Shown piece after piece: positions 12,611-22,856 of a stretch of DNA of 64,000 bases; the first letter of the stretch is position 1, and every line of letters starts with the position of its first letter. The notes under the pieces were generated by a model. It did not search any database, had not been told where the DNA came from, and was given only the letters and a program-made list of their open reading frames with translations. This stretch comes from Eonycteris spelaea (lineage: Eukaryota; Chordata; Mammalia; Chiroptera; Pteropodidae). The translations under genes and the position numbers were made by a program. The DNA lies in the NCBI GenBank assembly GCA_003508835.1, contig PUFA01000143.1:3683501-3747500 (forward strand), written 5' to 3'.

Positions 12611-12740
12611 TATGGCCTTGAGTGAGATACTAAACCTTTCTGATCTTCCATCTTCTACGTGCTGAGTAAAGATAATAGCAGCTTAGCTCTTACAGGATTT
12701 TGAGGATAAAACAATGCAAATAGAACAGGACATGTCACTA
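12611..12740 (+). mobile_element. MIR SINE
   Basis: The MIR core order is seen: 'tggccttgagtgagatac', 'ctaaacctttctgatctt', 'gagtaaagataatagcag' and 'ttgaggataaaacaatgc'. Confidence 0.7.
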
Positions 12741-12959
12741 ACCGAGTGCTATCAAGATGATGGATTTCTAACCCATATACACTGTGAAAAATTGATGTTT
12801 GTATTTGAAGCTTCTAATTTGTGGGATCATTTGTTATGCAACAATAGATAATGTAATAACTGCTCAGTGAAGCAGAAAGAAGGTTAGTAAAGATATAGAA
12901 GATTTGAAAAACACTCTTTAGTAACTTGACTTAATAGATTATGTATGAAACCTACTTAA

Positions 12960-14660
12960 CAACTAGAGCATGTGTATTTTTGTCATTTGAAACTTTCATA
13001 AAAATTGATTATATGCTAAGCCATAAAATAAGTCTCTATACAATTAAAAGCATCATTATTAGAGAATACATTCTCTCAAATTAGAGTTAATAGCAAAATA
13101 TATGTTTTAAATCCTTATAGAAAAATACTTTGTTACTTCCAAATAACTCATGGATCAAAGAGGAAATAATAATGAAAACTTTAAAATGCCTAGAACTCAT
13201 AAATAATAAAATACTAAATTAGCAAAATTTATGTGATTGCATTAATTTGACATTTAGAAGAAATTTTATAGTCTAAATATAAACAGCTCATTTTAGAAAC
13301 TTCATTCTAGAAAGAAGGAAGGCTCAAAAGTAATGAGCTAAGCTTCTAACATAGTTAAACAATAGGATAAATAAAAAAACAGAAGAGAGAAGTTTATAAA
13401 CATATGAATAAAAATTAATGACATTAACAAAGAAACAGTGAATAAACAAAGCCAAGAGTTGGTTCTTTAAAATGATTAATAATAATTCTATGGTAAATTT
13501 ATAAAGAAAACATATAAATAAATAATAGTAAAGGAAAAATAGGGACATCAACTTCATTAGGGATTAGAAACATAGTAAGAGGATACAATTCTATCTTTAT
13601 GCTAATAAATTTGAAAACTGATAAAATGGGCAAATACCTAGAAAATATAACTTACCAAAATGTCAAGAAACAATTAGAAAACCCAAAAAATTGAATTACC
13701 TTAGAGAAGTTGAGTTGATAATTGAAAATCTTCCAAGGAAAAAAAGCACTAAAGCCAAATAATTTTACTGCTAAATTCTTTTGAACTATCAAAAAACAAA
13801 AACAAATTTTACATAAAGTTTTCAAAAAAAAAAAGGAATTCCTGTCAACTTATTATATGAAGCTGATATAAATAATCTTGATAACAAATCAAATATGAGA
13901 AATACAATTAAAGGTCAATATCACTAATGGACATAGATACAAAAATCCTAAATAAAACATAGCAAATAGGATCTTGGCTTTATCTCAGGAATAAAATAAT
14001 GTTTTAACAATGGAAATGTATAATTCTTGCCGTATTAGCAAAGAAAATAAAAACGTAATCATTTCAATTAATGCAGAAAATGCATTTGATAAGATCCAAC
14101 ACCCATTCATGATTTTTAAAAATTTCTCAGCAAACTGGGAATCCTTAACCTGATGAAGGATGTCTATCAAACAACGACAATGACAACAAAAACTATACAA
14201 ACTTCACTCTTAATTGTAAAACATTGAAGACATTTTCTTCAAAATCAAGAACTATATAAGGATACCCAATATCACTATCTTTTCTTTCAGCTTTGTACCA
14301 AGGGCTCTAAAGGGCAGTTAAAAAATATAAGTTAATACAAAGCATAACGATTGGGAAAGCAGAAGAAAATTGTTAAATGGGTAAAAATGATTACATAAAA
14401 CTTTATAAAAAGTGTTATACATAATAAATTTTAGTAAGACAGATGAATTACAAAAGGTCAATATACAAAAGTCATTTATACTTCTCTACTAGATCAGCAA
14501 CACACAGCAACAAACAAATACCATTTAAAATAGCAAACAACTGTAAACAATGTAGGTATAGCTCTACCTAAAGATGTTTAAGAACTATATGGAAAAATTA
14601 TATTATAAAAATTGACCTAAATACCCCTGCCAAAGGAAAACTTTATTATAAAAATCAGCC
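12960..14660 (+). mobile_element. Ancient L1 ORF2 fragment
   Basis: About 1.7 kb aligns by eye with L1 ORF2 (L1M4/L1ME age). Landmarks are 'ccaagagttggttctttaaa', 'atttgataagatccaacacc' (the reverse transcriptase region encoding the AFDKIQ-type motif) and 'aatttctcagcaaactggga'. It is dense in stops and indels and both element ends are missing. Confidence 0.88.
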
Positions 14661-14689
14661 TAAGTACTCTGCAAGGGAAAGATCAATTC

Positions 14690-14830
14690 TTGTGCCAGTC
14701 ACTGTGCGGAGCCCTGTGTCACTTTAACGCTCACAATAGCCTTCTAAGCTTTGTTCCCTTATTCCTGTGTTAAGTAAATTCAAGCTTAACTGTAGTTTGC
14801 AACTTTTTTAAGGTCCCAGAGTTTCTAACA
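14690..14830 (-). mobile_element. MIR SINE
   Basis: 'tgccagtcactgtgcggagc', 'actttaacgctcacaatagc' and 'ttttttaaggtcccagag' follow the reverse-oriented MIR order. Confidence 0.62.
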
Positions 14831-15354
14831 TGGTGCTGCCTCCCTGGGAAGACATTTATGTTCCCTTGAATATGATGTGATTTATGGGTAACATCTCTGG
14901 TAACTCAGGAAAGACAAGTTGATCATGCGGCCCTTTTCTGCTCAGACGTGTCACTAGCACTGATTTCACTGAATAGGAAGCAAAAGTGGATGGAATTCTG
15001 TGAGTGCTGCTGATAAGCTAACTCTGGTTTGGACTGTTAAATGCCACAGGTCCAATCCAGTCGAACTAGTGGAGATAGTGACTCTACCTCAGGTCTGAGC
15101 CATTATACTCCTGAGCCTCAGCTGTGTGAGCAGAACAAGGTGGGAGAGCATGTGTAACCATGCGTGAATTAAAGGAGGAGAAGGAAAATAGTAATAACTC
15201 ATCTCTAGGGCAAAAGAGTAAACAAACAAGAGCACCCTTCTTTGGTTATTTGAGATAAAGGCACAAGTCAGAGCAAATTTAAAGCAGAGATTTAACCAAT
15301 TCCCCACCTTTCCCTTCTCAACACAAGTAATCAAAAGAAAGCAAAAAACAAACA
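14831..15354. other. No recognisable feature
   Basis: Unclassified. The minus-strand frame at 15089-15355 has no domain or splice support. Confidence 0.45.
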
Positions 15355-15590
15355 AGATAAATGGACTCAGACACAGACAACAGTGGCTACCAGAGAAAAA
15401 GGGGTGAGAGAAAAAGGGAGAGGTAGAAGAGGATAAAGGGAGTCAAATATTTGGGGACGGAAGGAGATTTAACTTTCAGTGGTAAACACACAGTGCAATA
15501 TACAAAAGATGTAATATTGAATTTTACACTTGAAACCTGTATAATTTTATTAAATCAGTGTCACCCCAGTAAATTTAAAAAAAATAAAAA
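15355..15590 (+). mobile_element. L1 3' end, 5'-truncated
   Basis: The sequence runs from the 'acagtggctaccagag' type wording through 'tacacttgaaacctgtataa' to 'gtgtcaccccagtaaattta' and an A-rich tail. This is the 3' terminus of a relatively late L1 type. The same terminus occurs in reverse near 22306 and 27125. Confidence 0.85.
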
Positions 15591-16357
15591 TTCTTTCTGG
15601 TTTTATGAAGCAGACCCACAGAGATTTTTGTATTCATCTTGATGTTTGTATATATTCACAATAATACTTACAAAAGTGTGGGATGCGTTAATATAGTCAA
15701 GCAGGCATTAACTTAATTGTATGAGAGTGGGTATACAACCTCTTAGAGTAGGTTCTTCCCTCTTACAGAAAGGCTGGGGCTTCCTCTTTAGGAAGTGGAA
15801 TCTAGTTCCCAAGTTTCTTCTTCAATCTCCTTAATTAGACATGGAACAAAGAGGCAAGTCTGGTGAGGAGGCAGCTAGCAGGGGAGTAGGCCTTTGAGAA
15901 AAGATAAACATTAAAGCACTTCCCTCCAAGAGGTTATGATATGGAATGGTCTATGGACAAAAAAGATATTATAAATTCAACATAAAAGTGTATACTTTTA
16001 TCCCTGCTTTAACATAACATACTGTTCCAAACGTGACAATATTATGAAAGAGTAATCTTTTGTCCTTTCCCACTTGGGTCTCTGATAAAATCAGACAGTT
16101 TTGCTTATTTTGAATGAAATGTTAAGTTGTATTGGCCAGTTAATAAATTATTCTCAAGGGACTTAATTTAAGAGCATTTTTCCTTCATTATATTAAATTA
16201 GCAGTCCCCCCCCATTTTTTTTTTGATACTCTAGCATAAATTACATTGTGTTCTTGCTATTCTAATATGATTCTTATCAAAAGTATCTTTGGAAAGCTGT
16301 AGTGTGCGCAAAGTTCTTCTCGGTAAGTATCCTCATCACTTGACTAGTTAAAATTTT
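15591..16357. other. No recognisable feature
   Basis: Unclassified DNA with a C run followed by a T run at 16206-16224. I see no gene. Confidence 0.45.
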
Positions 16358-16418
<61 letters not shown>

Positions 16419-16419
16419 C
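16358..16419. repeat. (TA)n microsatellite
   Basis: About 30 TA units with one TG interruption near 16370. It is responsible for a spurious Tyr-Ile repeat frame on the minus strand. Confidence 0.98.
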
Positions 16420-16674
16420 TATATTTTGAACAGTTTAATGTAGCGGTAGAAGAAATCATTGCCTCTCTGTAAAGATTGGATTTGGATGTTCCAGATTTTA
16501 TGGTCATCATGAAGTTTGCCATGAGTTTATTCCTTTTTGTGTTCTTTGTGCTCCCCTTGCAAACCAGAATGCTACTTACCCTGGGATGCCCTCTTTAGTT
16601 CCATAATGCAAAATTGATCACTCTTCTTCTACATTCTTTTAACTTACTATAATATGATGTTATGGCACAAAAAT

Positions 16675-16850
16675 ATCAAAATCAAGAGCCTTGAGTTTAA
16701 GACCTGTTTTGCTACCTCTTTATTACTTAGGCTAGTCTGTAAAACACTTTGAGCCTCACTTTTCACATCTATCAAATGGAAGTAATAATGCCCACTTTCC
16801 TCAGTTAAAGGATTAAATAGATAACATATGAGAAGGCTCTAACTAGCCAT
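16675..16850 (+). mobile_element. MIR SINE
   Basis: 'gagtttaagacctgttttgc', 'gagcctcacttttcacatct' and 'caaatggaagtaataatgcc' match the MIR core and right arm in order. Confidence 0.75.
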
Positions 16851-17629
16851 AATACATTATATATATATTAGTGTTAGGTGTTAATGTTACCCTGCTATCT
16901 TTTGTTTGATTCTCAATTATATTATTTTTATTTGACCCACTCCTCTTATGTATTCTACAATGTATTAGTCCCAATAAGCTTCAAATGAATGCATTAGTGA
17001 GTGAGTAGGTGAATATTTCTGTGTGCACTATCTGCAATCAGGTATTTATGTGAGTTTGCTGTATACGTATTTACCAGAGAGACTCATCCAGTATTTATTA
17101 AGAGTCTGCTATAGCTCAAATAGAGAATATGGGAGCAGTTTCAACCCTCATTCAGGTTAGAATTAGTAGTTTGCAAGTGGTTGCTGTTGCATAAAGTTTT
17201 CTTATGGAGAAGGTTGCAAATATAGGGTAAGATTTTAAAATTTATTATATCGAACATCATAATACATTCATTTCATTTTTTTAAATCTAAATATATCCAT
17301 AATTTTAAACTTTCAGAGTTATCTCTAAAAATAAGTGGTTTCCAGTATTTGTTAAAGATGCACAAGAAAACATGCACTTATATTACATTACAATTTTCCT
17401 TTAAAAGTTAATGTATATTGATAAGGTAACATGCCTCTTTGCAAAGTTTATTTTTCTAATTGATTTTTAAGTGTTTGATTTTTTCCCATTGTTTGCACTT
17501 TTTAGCACAATGAATTGGACACCCTACCAACTTCCAAAAGTGCCAATAAGTTTTCTCATCTTTTTTCCACAATTATCCTATATTTATCCAGTGAGATCTC
17601 TTTCAAGTTGTTTCCTTTATCTCTTTTTT
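16851..17629. other. Unclassified, possible old LINE/SINE scraps
   Basis: A short reverse L2/MIR-like phrase lies near 17080-17160 ('cagtatttattaagagtctg'). Otherwise nothing is recognised. Confidence 0.4.
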
Positions 17630-17759
17630 TTCTTTATATAAATTTTTGAAGGTATGTTATAATCAATACAGTTTACCCACATAAAATAAATATACCCATT
17701 TAAGCATAGAGCTCAATGGATTTTGACAGATGTTTCTACCATATAATACCCACCACAAT

Positions 17760-17988
17760 CTACGGCCATGCTACCCTGAACAAACCTGATCCTGTCTGTT
17801 CGCAGAAGCTAAGCAGGGTTCGGGCCTGGTTAGTACTTGGATGAGAGAACCACGTAGGAAGACTAGGTGCTGTAGACGTAAGAAAAAAAAATAAGAGCTT
17901 GTAAGCTGACAAGGTCCTGGCAATCTGTGAGGTCAACCAAGGGTTGCCTCACCTGAAAAATAAAAAATTAATTAATTAATTTTTAAAA
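17760..17988 (+). mobile_element. 5S rRNA-derived SINE, long form (MEG-RL-like)
   Basis: The first about 120 nt are 5S-rRNA-like with an intact A-box region (AGCTAAGCAGGGTT) and C-box region (TTAGTACTTGGATGAGAGAA). They are followed by about 100 nt of unique 3' sequence (around 'aaggtcctggcaatctgtga') and an A/ATTA-rich tail. A perfect 15-bp target-site duplication, AATACCCACCACAAT, flanks it at 17745-17759 and 17989-18003. It sits inside an older minus-strand L1. Such SINEs are transcribed by RNA polymerase III from the internal 5S promoter and mobilised by L1 machinery. The family name is from memory; long-form membership is inferred from the extra 3' module. Confidence 0.9.
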
Positions 17989-18475
17989 AATACCCACCAC
18001 AATGAAGACATAGACTCTTCCATTACTCCAGAAAGTTCCTGTATATCCTCTGCTGCAAATCCTTCTGAGCCTGTCTCAGGCAGCTATGCAGCTATGTATC
18101 TGCTTGCTGTCACTATGAATTTATTTTTCATTTTTATAATTTGATATAAATATAAACTACATTTGATAGATTGTTTCCTACTCAGCAAAATTTTTTTCAA
18201 GATTTGTTCCTGTTGCCGCATGTGTCGCTAGTTCCTTTTCATTTTCCTTTCTGTTGCTGATTAGTAGTTCATTGTAAGAATATAACACAATTTATCCATA
18301 ACTATTTTTGAACATTCATTTCCAGTTTGAGGCTATTATTTAATGAAGCTGCTATGAATACTTGTCTATTAATCTTTATGTGGACATACAATTTTATTTC
18401 TTTTGGGAAAATACCTTTAGTGTAATGACTAGCCATATAAGTATATGTTTAACTTTGTAAGAAACTGCCAAAGTG

Positions 18476-18582
18476 GTGCTCACTTCAGCAACACATATAC
18501 TAAAATCGGAACGATACAGAGAAGATTAGCATGGCCCCAGCAAAAGGATGACATGAAAATTCATGAAGCATTCCATTTGTTT
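18476..18582 (+). pseudogene. U6 snRNA pseudogene, 5' part of a chimera
   Basis: About 107 nt match U6 snRNA along its full length, including 'cacatatactaaaatcggaa', 'gatacagagaagattagcat' and 'ggccccagcaaaaggatgac'. Scattered changes (for example CACTTCAG for CGCTTCGG) show decay. There is no U6-type upstream promoter, since the flank is L1. The 3' end runs straight into an L1 3' UTR, so this is the U6 half of a U6-L1 chimeric retrocopy, not a functional snRNA gene. Confidence 0.95.
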
Positions 18583-18836
18583 AAACAGACATAGAGTGAC
18601 CAAAGGGTTGGTTACTGGAAGAGAAGTGGTGGGGGGGATGAGTGAAAAGGAGAAGGGGATATAGTAAATAATATGGTAATAAGTTTACATGGTGCGTGAT
18701 GATTGCTAGAATTAGTGGGATGATTACATTGTAACATATAAAAATGTTGAATATTGTACACCTGGAACTAATTAATGTAATCAGTATAAGATTCTATACT
18801 AACTATACTTCAATGAAAGAATTAATTTAAAAAAAT
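18583..18836 (+). mobile_element. L1 3' end fused to the U6 pseudogene
   Basis: Right after U6 the sequence is a plus-strand L1 3' UTR end: 'ccaaagggttggttactgg', 'gttgaatattgtacacctgg' and 'ctaactatacttcaatgaaa', then an A tail at 18829-18835. Diverged direct repeats flank the whole unit: AAACTGCCAAA at 18462-18472 and AAGCTGCTAAA at 18837-18847 (9 of 11 identical). It interrupts a minus-strand L1. This is the known U6/L1 template-switch architecture. Confidence 0.88.
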
Positions 18837-19203
18837 AAGCTGCTAAACTATATTCTATAGTAGCTATAACATAAATGCATGACAGTTCCAGTTTTTCCCA
18901 GTCCTCAGTGAAACTTGATACTGTGAATCATTTTCACTTTAGCCTTTCCAGTGAGCATGTAGTGATATCTCATTGTGGTTTTAACTAGCTCTTTCCTAAT
19001 ACCTAACGGTATTGTGCATGTTTTTATGTGTTTATTGGGCATTTGTGTATCTTCTTTGATCAAGTATTTATTCATGTTTTTGGACATTTTATATTACATT
19101 GAAATGATATAGAACTAACCATTTTAATGTGAACAATTCATTGGCATTTAGTATATTCACAGTGTTTTGCAACCACCACTACCATCTAGTTCTAAAACAT
19201 TTT

Positions 19204-19341
19204 GTCTACGGCCATGCTACCCTGAACACACCTGATCCCATCTGATCTCGGAAGCTAAGCAGGGTTGGGCTTGGTTAGTACTTGGATGGGAGACCACCTA
19301 GGAAGACTAGGTGCTGTAGACGTAAACAAATAATAAATAAG
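19204..19341 (+). mobile_element. 5S rRNA-derived SINE, short form (MEG-RS-like)
   Basis: A 138-bp element starts GTCTACGGCCATGCTACCCT and keeps the whole 5S internal promoter: A box at about 19253-19266 and C box at about 19273-19295. It ends in GTAGACGT plus an A-rich tail. A perfect 11-bp duplication, TAAAACATTTT, flanks it at 19193-19203 and 19342-19352. With the long form at 17.8 kb it shares AGGAAGACTAGGTGCTGTAG, a variant not found in 5S rRNA. This supports descent from one SINE lineage. The clean flanks imply a fairly recent insertion. Confidence 0.93.
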
Positions 19342-19381
19342 TAAAACATTTTAATTACTCCAAATGTCCATAAAAAGTTAA

Positions 19382-20658
19382 CAGCCATATCTTTGAGATA
19401 TTGTGGGTTCGGCCCCAACCCACTACTGCAATAAAGCAAATATCACAATGGAGTGAGTCACACAAATTTTTGGTTTCCCAGTACATATAAAATTTATGTT
19501 TATAGTATCCTGTTGTCTACTAAGTGTGCAATAGCATTATGTCTTTAAAAAATGCACATATGTTAATTTAAAAATACTTTATTGCTAGAAAGATGCTAAC
19601 CATCATTTGAGCCTTTAGAAATTCATAATTTTTTTGCTAATGTGGAGTCTTGCTTTGATGTTGATGCCTGCTGACATAGCAGGGTGGTGGTTGCTGAAGG
19701 ACAGGGTGGCTGTGGCAATTTCTTTAAATAAGACAACAGGAAGTTTACCACATTGATTGACTCTTCCTTTCACAAATGAGTTCTCTGAAGCGTGCAATCC
19801 TGTTTAATAGCATTTTACCCACAGTAGAACTTCTTTCAAAATTGGAGTCACACCTCTGAAACCCTGCCGCTGCTTCATCAGTTAAGTTTATGTAATATTC
19901 TAAGTCCTTTTCATCATTTCAACAATCTTCACAGTATCTTCACTAGGAATAGATTCCATCTCATGAAACCACTTTCTTTGCTCATCCGAAAGAAGCACCG
20001 ATGGTGGCTGTGGTAAATGTGTACCATTCTCTTCAGGCCACTGCCTCCAGGAATGAGCCAGGGATTTGAGTGTGATGCTGTAGGCAGAGGCAAACAGACC
20101 AATGGCACCACTAATACTGGTGCTGGCGTAGGCCTTGTGGTGATACTTGGTGCCATTAGGGAAGTCCCAGTCCCAGGGAAGAAGCATTTGTGACATGGCT
20201 GTACACCCAAGCCCTGCACTGCAAAACCTGTCTGCTCTCTATGCCCAAGAGCCTTAATTGCCCTAATTTCAATATTCTTGTGTCTCAGGGAATAGGAAGG
20301 GCAGAGAAGAAGAAGAAAGATGGGAGAACAGCTGGTCAGTGGAGCAGTCAGACACACGTTTATCAGTTAAGTTCCCTGTCTTGTATGGGTGCAACTCATG
20401 ATGCCCCAAAACAATTACAATAGTAGCATCAAAGATTACCGATCACAGATCACCATAACAAATATAATGATAATGAAAATTTTTGAAATTTGTGAGAATT
20501 ACCAAATTTAACACAGACACAGGATGAGCAAATGGTGTTGGAAAAAATGGCACCAATAGACTTGCTTGAGGCAGGGTTACTACAACCTTCAATTTATAAA
20601 AAAATAGAATATCTGCAATGCACAATAAAATTAAGTACAATAAAACTAGCTATGCCTG
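19382..20658 (-). mobile_element. Internally deleted Tigger1 (pogo/Tc1-mariner) DNA transposon
   Basis: The left end 'cagccatatctttgagatat' and the right end 'aaaactagctatgcctg' are Tigger1 termini, with a TA on the right and a mutated AA on the left as target duplication. The transposase runs on the minus strand. Its C-terminal coding piece is kept (for example 'actttctttgctcatcc', encoding DEQRKW), as are the 5' UTR and terminal regions ('tgtctcagggaataggaagg'). Most of the transposase is absent: 1277 bp against about 2.4 kb for the full element. The gap is filled by foreign sequence at 19995-20253. Confidence 0.92.
19995..20253 (-). pseudogene. NDUFA11: NDUFA11-like 5' mRNA fragment captured inside Tigger1
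   Basis: Read on the minus strand from the ATG at 20196-20194, the product contains WDFPNGTKYHHKAYASTSIS then GAIGLFASAYSITL. This parallels the start of the complex I subunit NDUFA11 (YWDIPDGT..HRKAYSTTSI then SVAGLTAAAYRVTL) at the same distance from the start codon. Nucleotide similarity seems to continue to about codon 65, through a frameshift. In human NDUFA11 an intron follows codon 33 (the c.99 boundary). Here the sequence crosses that point without an intron, so the source was spliced RNA or a retrocopy. There is no poly(A) tail, and both edges abut Tigger1 sequence. The open frame (20196 to 19900) continues into the Tigger1 C-terminal frame (DEQRKWFHEMESIP). NDUFA11 identity is from memory and needs a protein search. 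Confidence 0.7.
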
Positions 20659-21289
20659 TAAGACCTGTCACTCTCTCCACCTACCCCCTGGCAATCACCA
20701 TTCTGTGTTCCAACTCAATGGTTTTAACTATCCTGGATATTTCATAGAAATGGAATTCTACAATAGGTGGTGTTTTTCTGTCTTGAGTCCATTTTTTGAT
20801 TGGACTGTTTACCTTCTTACTATTGAGTCCTAAGAGTTCTTTTTGTATTTTGGATACAAGTCCTTTGTCAGATATTTGGTTAACAAATATGTTCTCCTAG
20901 TGTGTGGTTTGTCTATTCATTTTCTTAATGGTATCTTTTGAAGAGCAGAAGTTTTAATTTTGGTATGTCAAGAGAATCAATTTTTTTTTTTATAATTGGT
21001 GTTTTGTGTCCCGATTGAGAAATATTACCCACCCAAAGCTGACAAAGATTTTTCTCCTTTGTTTTCTTCTAGAAGTTTAGTTTTTATATTTGGGTCTATG
21101 ATCCATTTTGAGTTATTTTTTTGTTGTTGTTAAATATGAGACAACAGTTAAAGTTGGGGGTTTTTTCTGCATATGGATATCTAGTTTTTTTTTTTTCATC
21201 TGCTGCCTCTTCTCTTACCCTAGCACATAGTAGTAAAAATCAGTCTTTTCTGAGGAATTTTTCTCATCAAGAGGAAAGATGTACAGATA

Positions 21290-22295
21290 TTGACATCTGA
21301 CAGCAAGATCACCCATTGAGTCATTCATGGATGATAAGTTCCGCCTGCTCATTCAGAGATTCTAGGAATCTTGTTAGAACTATTTTTATAAATAAGAACA
21401 GACAGCAGAATCACTGGGGCCTGAAAAAAAGCTTCTTAAAATGAAGTTATGAATCTTACAAACATAAAACAAAAGAGGACACTATCAAGAGAGAGGAAAG
21501 CATCTTTCAGAGCTTAAAAGCGAAATCTTGGAAGTCAAAAATACGAAAACAAGAAATTATTAAAAACCTAATTAGAAGTATTGGAAGACAAAGTTGAGGA
21601 AACTCCCAGAGAAAAATGGAAAGAGGAAAGATAAATTAAGAAAATTATAGGAATAGACCAGGATATCCAATAAATGACTTAAAAGTAAACATGATTCCAC
21701 TGTAAAAGGATCCGCCATTTCACTCACCTAGTACATAGAAACAGATCTTACCTATGCGTATCACCATGCAATGTTGGTGCCCTGGGAGCTAAAACCTCAT
21801 CTCCCAGAGAAAAGGGAGAATTAAAAAAGCAAGATTGGACTTAGAATGGAAACATTATTTCCAATGTAGAAATGTAGACCCAACCAAACTTCCCATAAAG
21901 TTTGAGAATAAATTATTGACAATTTCATGAATTACTTCAGAAATTTTACTTTCCACTCCCTCCTTTTCAGCAAGCTAAAAGATGGGAGCTACTAACTTGA
22001 AGAAATCCATTAAGAAAGGAAGGTATGAGATATGGGAAATAGGAGAACCAACATACTAGAGCAGCAAAGAGAATAACTCAAATTTTCTGACAGATCTCAA
22101 GATGACTAGTGCACCACAGTTCAGTCTTGAGCAGAGCAGAAGGCTCTGGGAGAGCCTCTACAGGGTAGAATACCTGTGAGGTTCTGCATCCTAAAGGAAG
22201 ATTTTGATAATTGGCAGAGGTATGGTGTAGAATTTATGGTGAGAACATAGAAGAGTAATTTTAAAATGTATAAGGAAAGAAAAAATAATCATTTT
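21290..22295 (+). mobile_element. Ancient L1 ORF1-region remnant
   Basis: Phrases such as 'tggaagacaaagttgaggaa', 'gataaattaagaaaattata' and 'atgggaaataggagaaccaa' follow the ORF1 region of old L1M elements. All frames are broken. Confidence 0.55.
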
Positions 22296-22305
22296 ACTAT
22301 TTTTC

Positions 22306-22856
22306 ATCAAATTTATTGGAGTGACATTGGTTAACAAAATTATATAGGTTTGACAATAAATTGCAGAGAAATTTAGAGAAAACATAGGTACTAAAATCAT
22401 GGACCTTGGACTTAAAAAGGATTTTATGAATTTGACCTCAAAGGCAAGGGATGTAAAAGCAAAAATACAAGAATAGGACTTTATCGAACTAAAAGCTTCT
22501 GCACAGCAAAATAGACCATCAGTAAAAGAAAGAGGCAACCACCCAAATGGCGGAAGATATTTGCAAACAACACCTCTGAGAAGGGGCTAATATCCAAAAT
22601 ATACAAAGAACTCATACAACTCAACATTAACAAATAATTCAATTTAAAAAAGGGTAGAGGACCCTAACAGACACTCCCAAGAAAACATACAAATATCCAA
22701 CAGACATGTGAGAAGATGCTCAATTTCACTAGCAATTAGGGAAATGCAAATTAAAACCATGAGATACCACCTCATACCTGTTAAAATGGCTATCATCAAT
22801 AGGACAAGTAATAACAAGTGTTGAAGAGATTGTGAGGGAAAAGGAACCCTCATAGA
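22306..22856 (+). mobile_element. Inverted L1 segment with L1 3' terminus
   Basis: 22306-22355 is an L1 3' terminus in reverse orientation ('aaatttattggagtgacatt'). It is followed by L1 ORF2 sequence in forward orientation (about 22372-22856; 'aaagcttctgcacagcaaaa', 'attaaaaccatgagatacca'). At 22857 the orientation flips back. The forward piece starts exactly where the reverse L1 on its right breaks off. Confidence 0.82.

Larger units (their letters stand above)
17630..19090 (-). mobile_element. L1 3' part, host of MEG-RL and U6-L1 insertions
   Basis: This is the reverse complement of an L1 3' UTR and ORF2 end. Landmarks are 'gaagctgctatgaatacttg', 'aactttgtaagaaactgcc' and, beyond the U6-L1 insertion, 'agtgatatctcattgtggtt'. 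The sequence reads continuously once the two insertions (17760-18003 and about 18473-18836) are removed. That shows it was already in place before them. It is noncoding and decayed. Confidence 0.9.
19095..21185 (-). mobile_element. Second L1 3' part, host of MEG-RS and Tigger1
   Basis: A new reverse-oriented L1 3' end begins here ('aaccattttaatgtgaacaa', 'ttgcaaccaccactaccatc'). It continues after the insertions with 'ccctggcaatcaccattctg', 'agtcctaagagttctttttg' and 'atccattttgagttattttt'. It is interrupted at 19204-19341 and 19382-20658 and also has internal deletions. Confidence 0.88.

Noticed and set aside
16277..16522. Minus frame with long Tyr-Ile repeat
   Set aside because: Produced by translation of a (TA)n microsatellite.
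18476..18582. Functional U6 snRNA gene
   Set aside because: Sequence changes, L1 flanks instead of a U6 promoter, and fusion to an L1 3' end with a tail.
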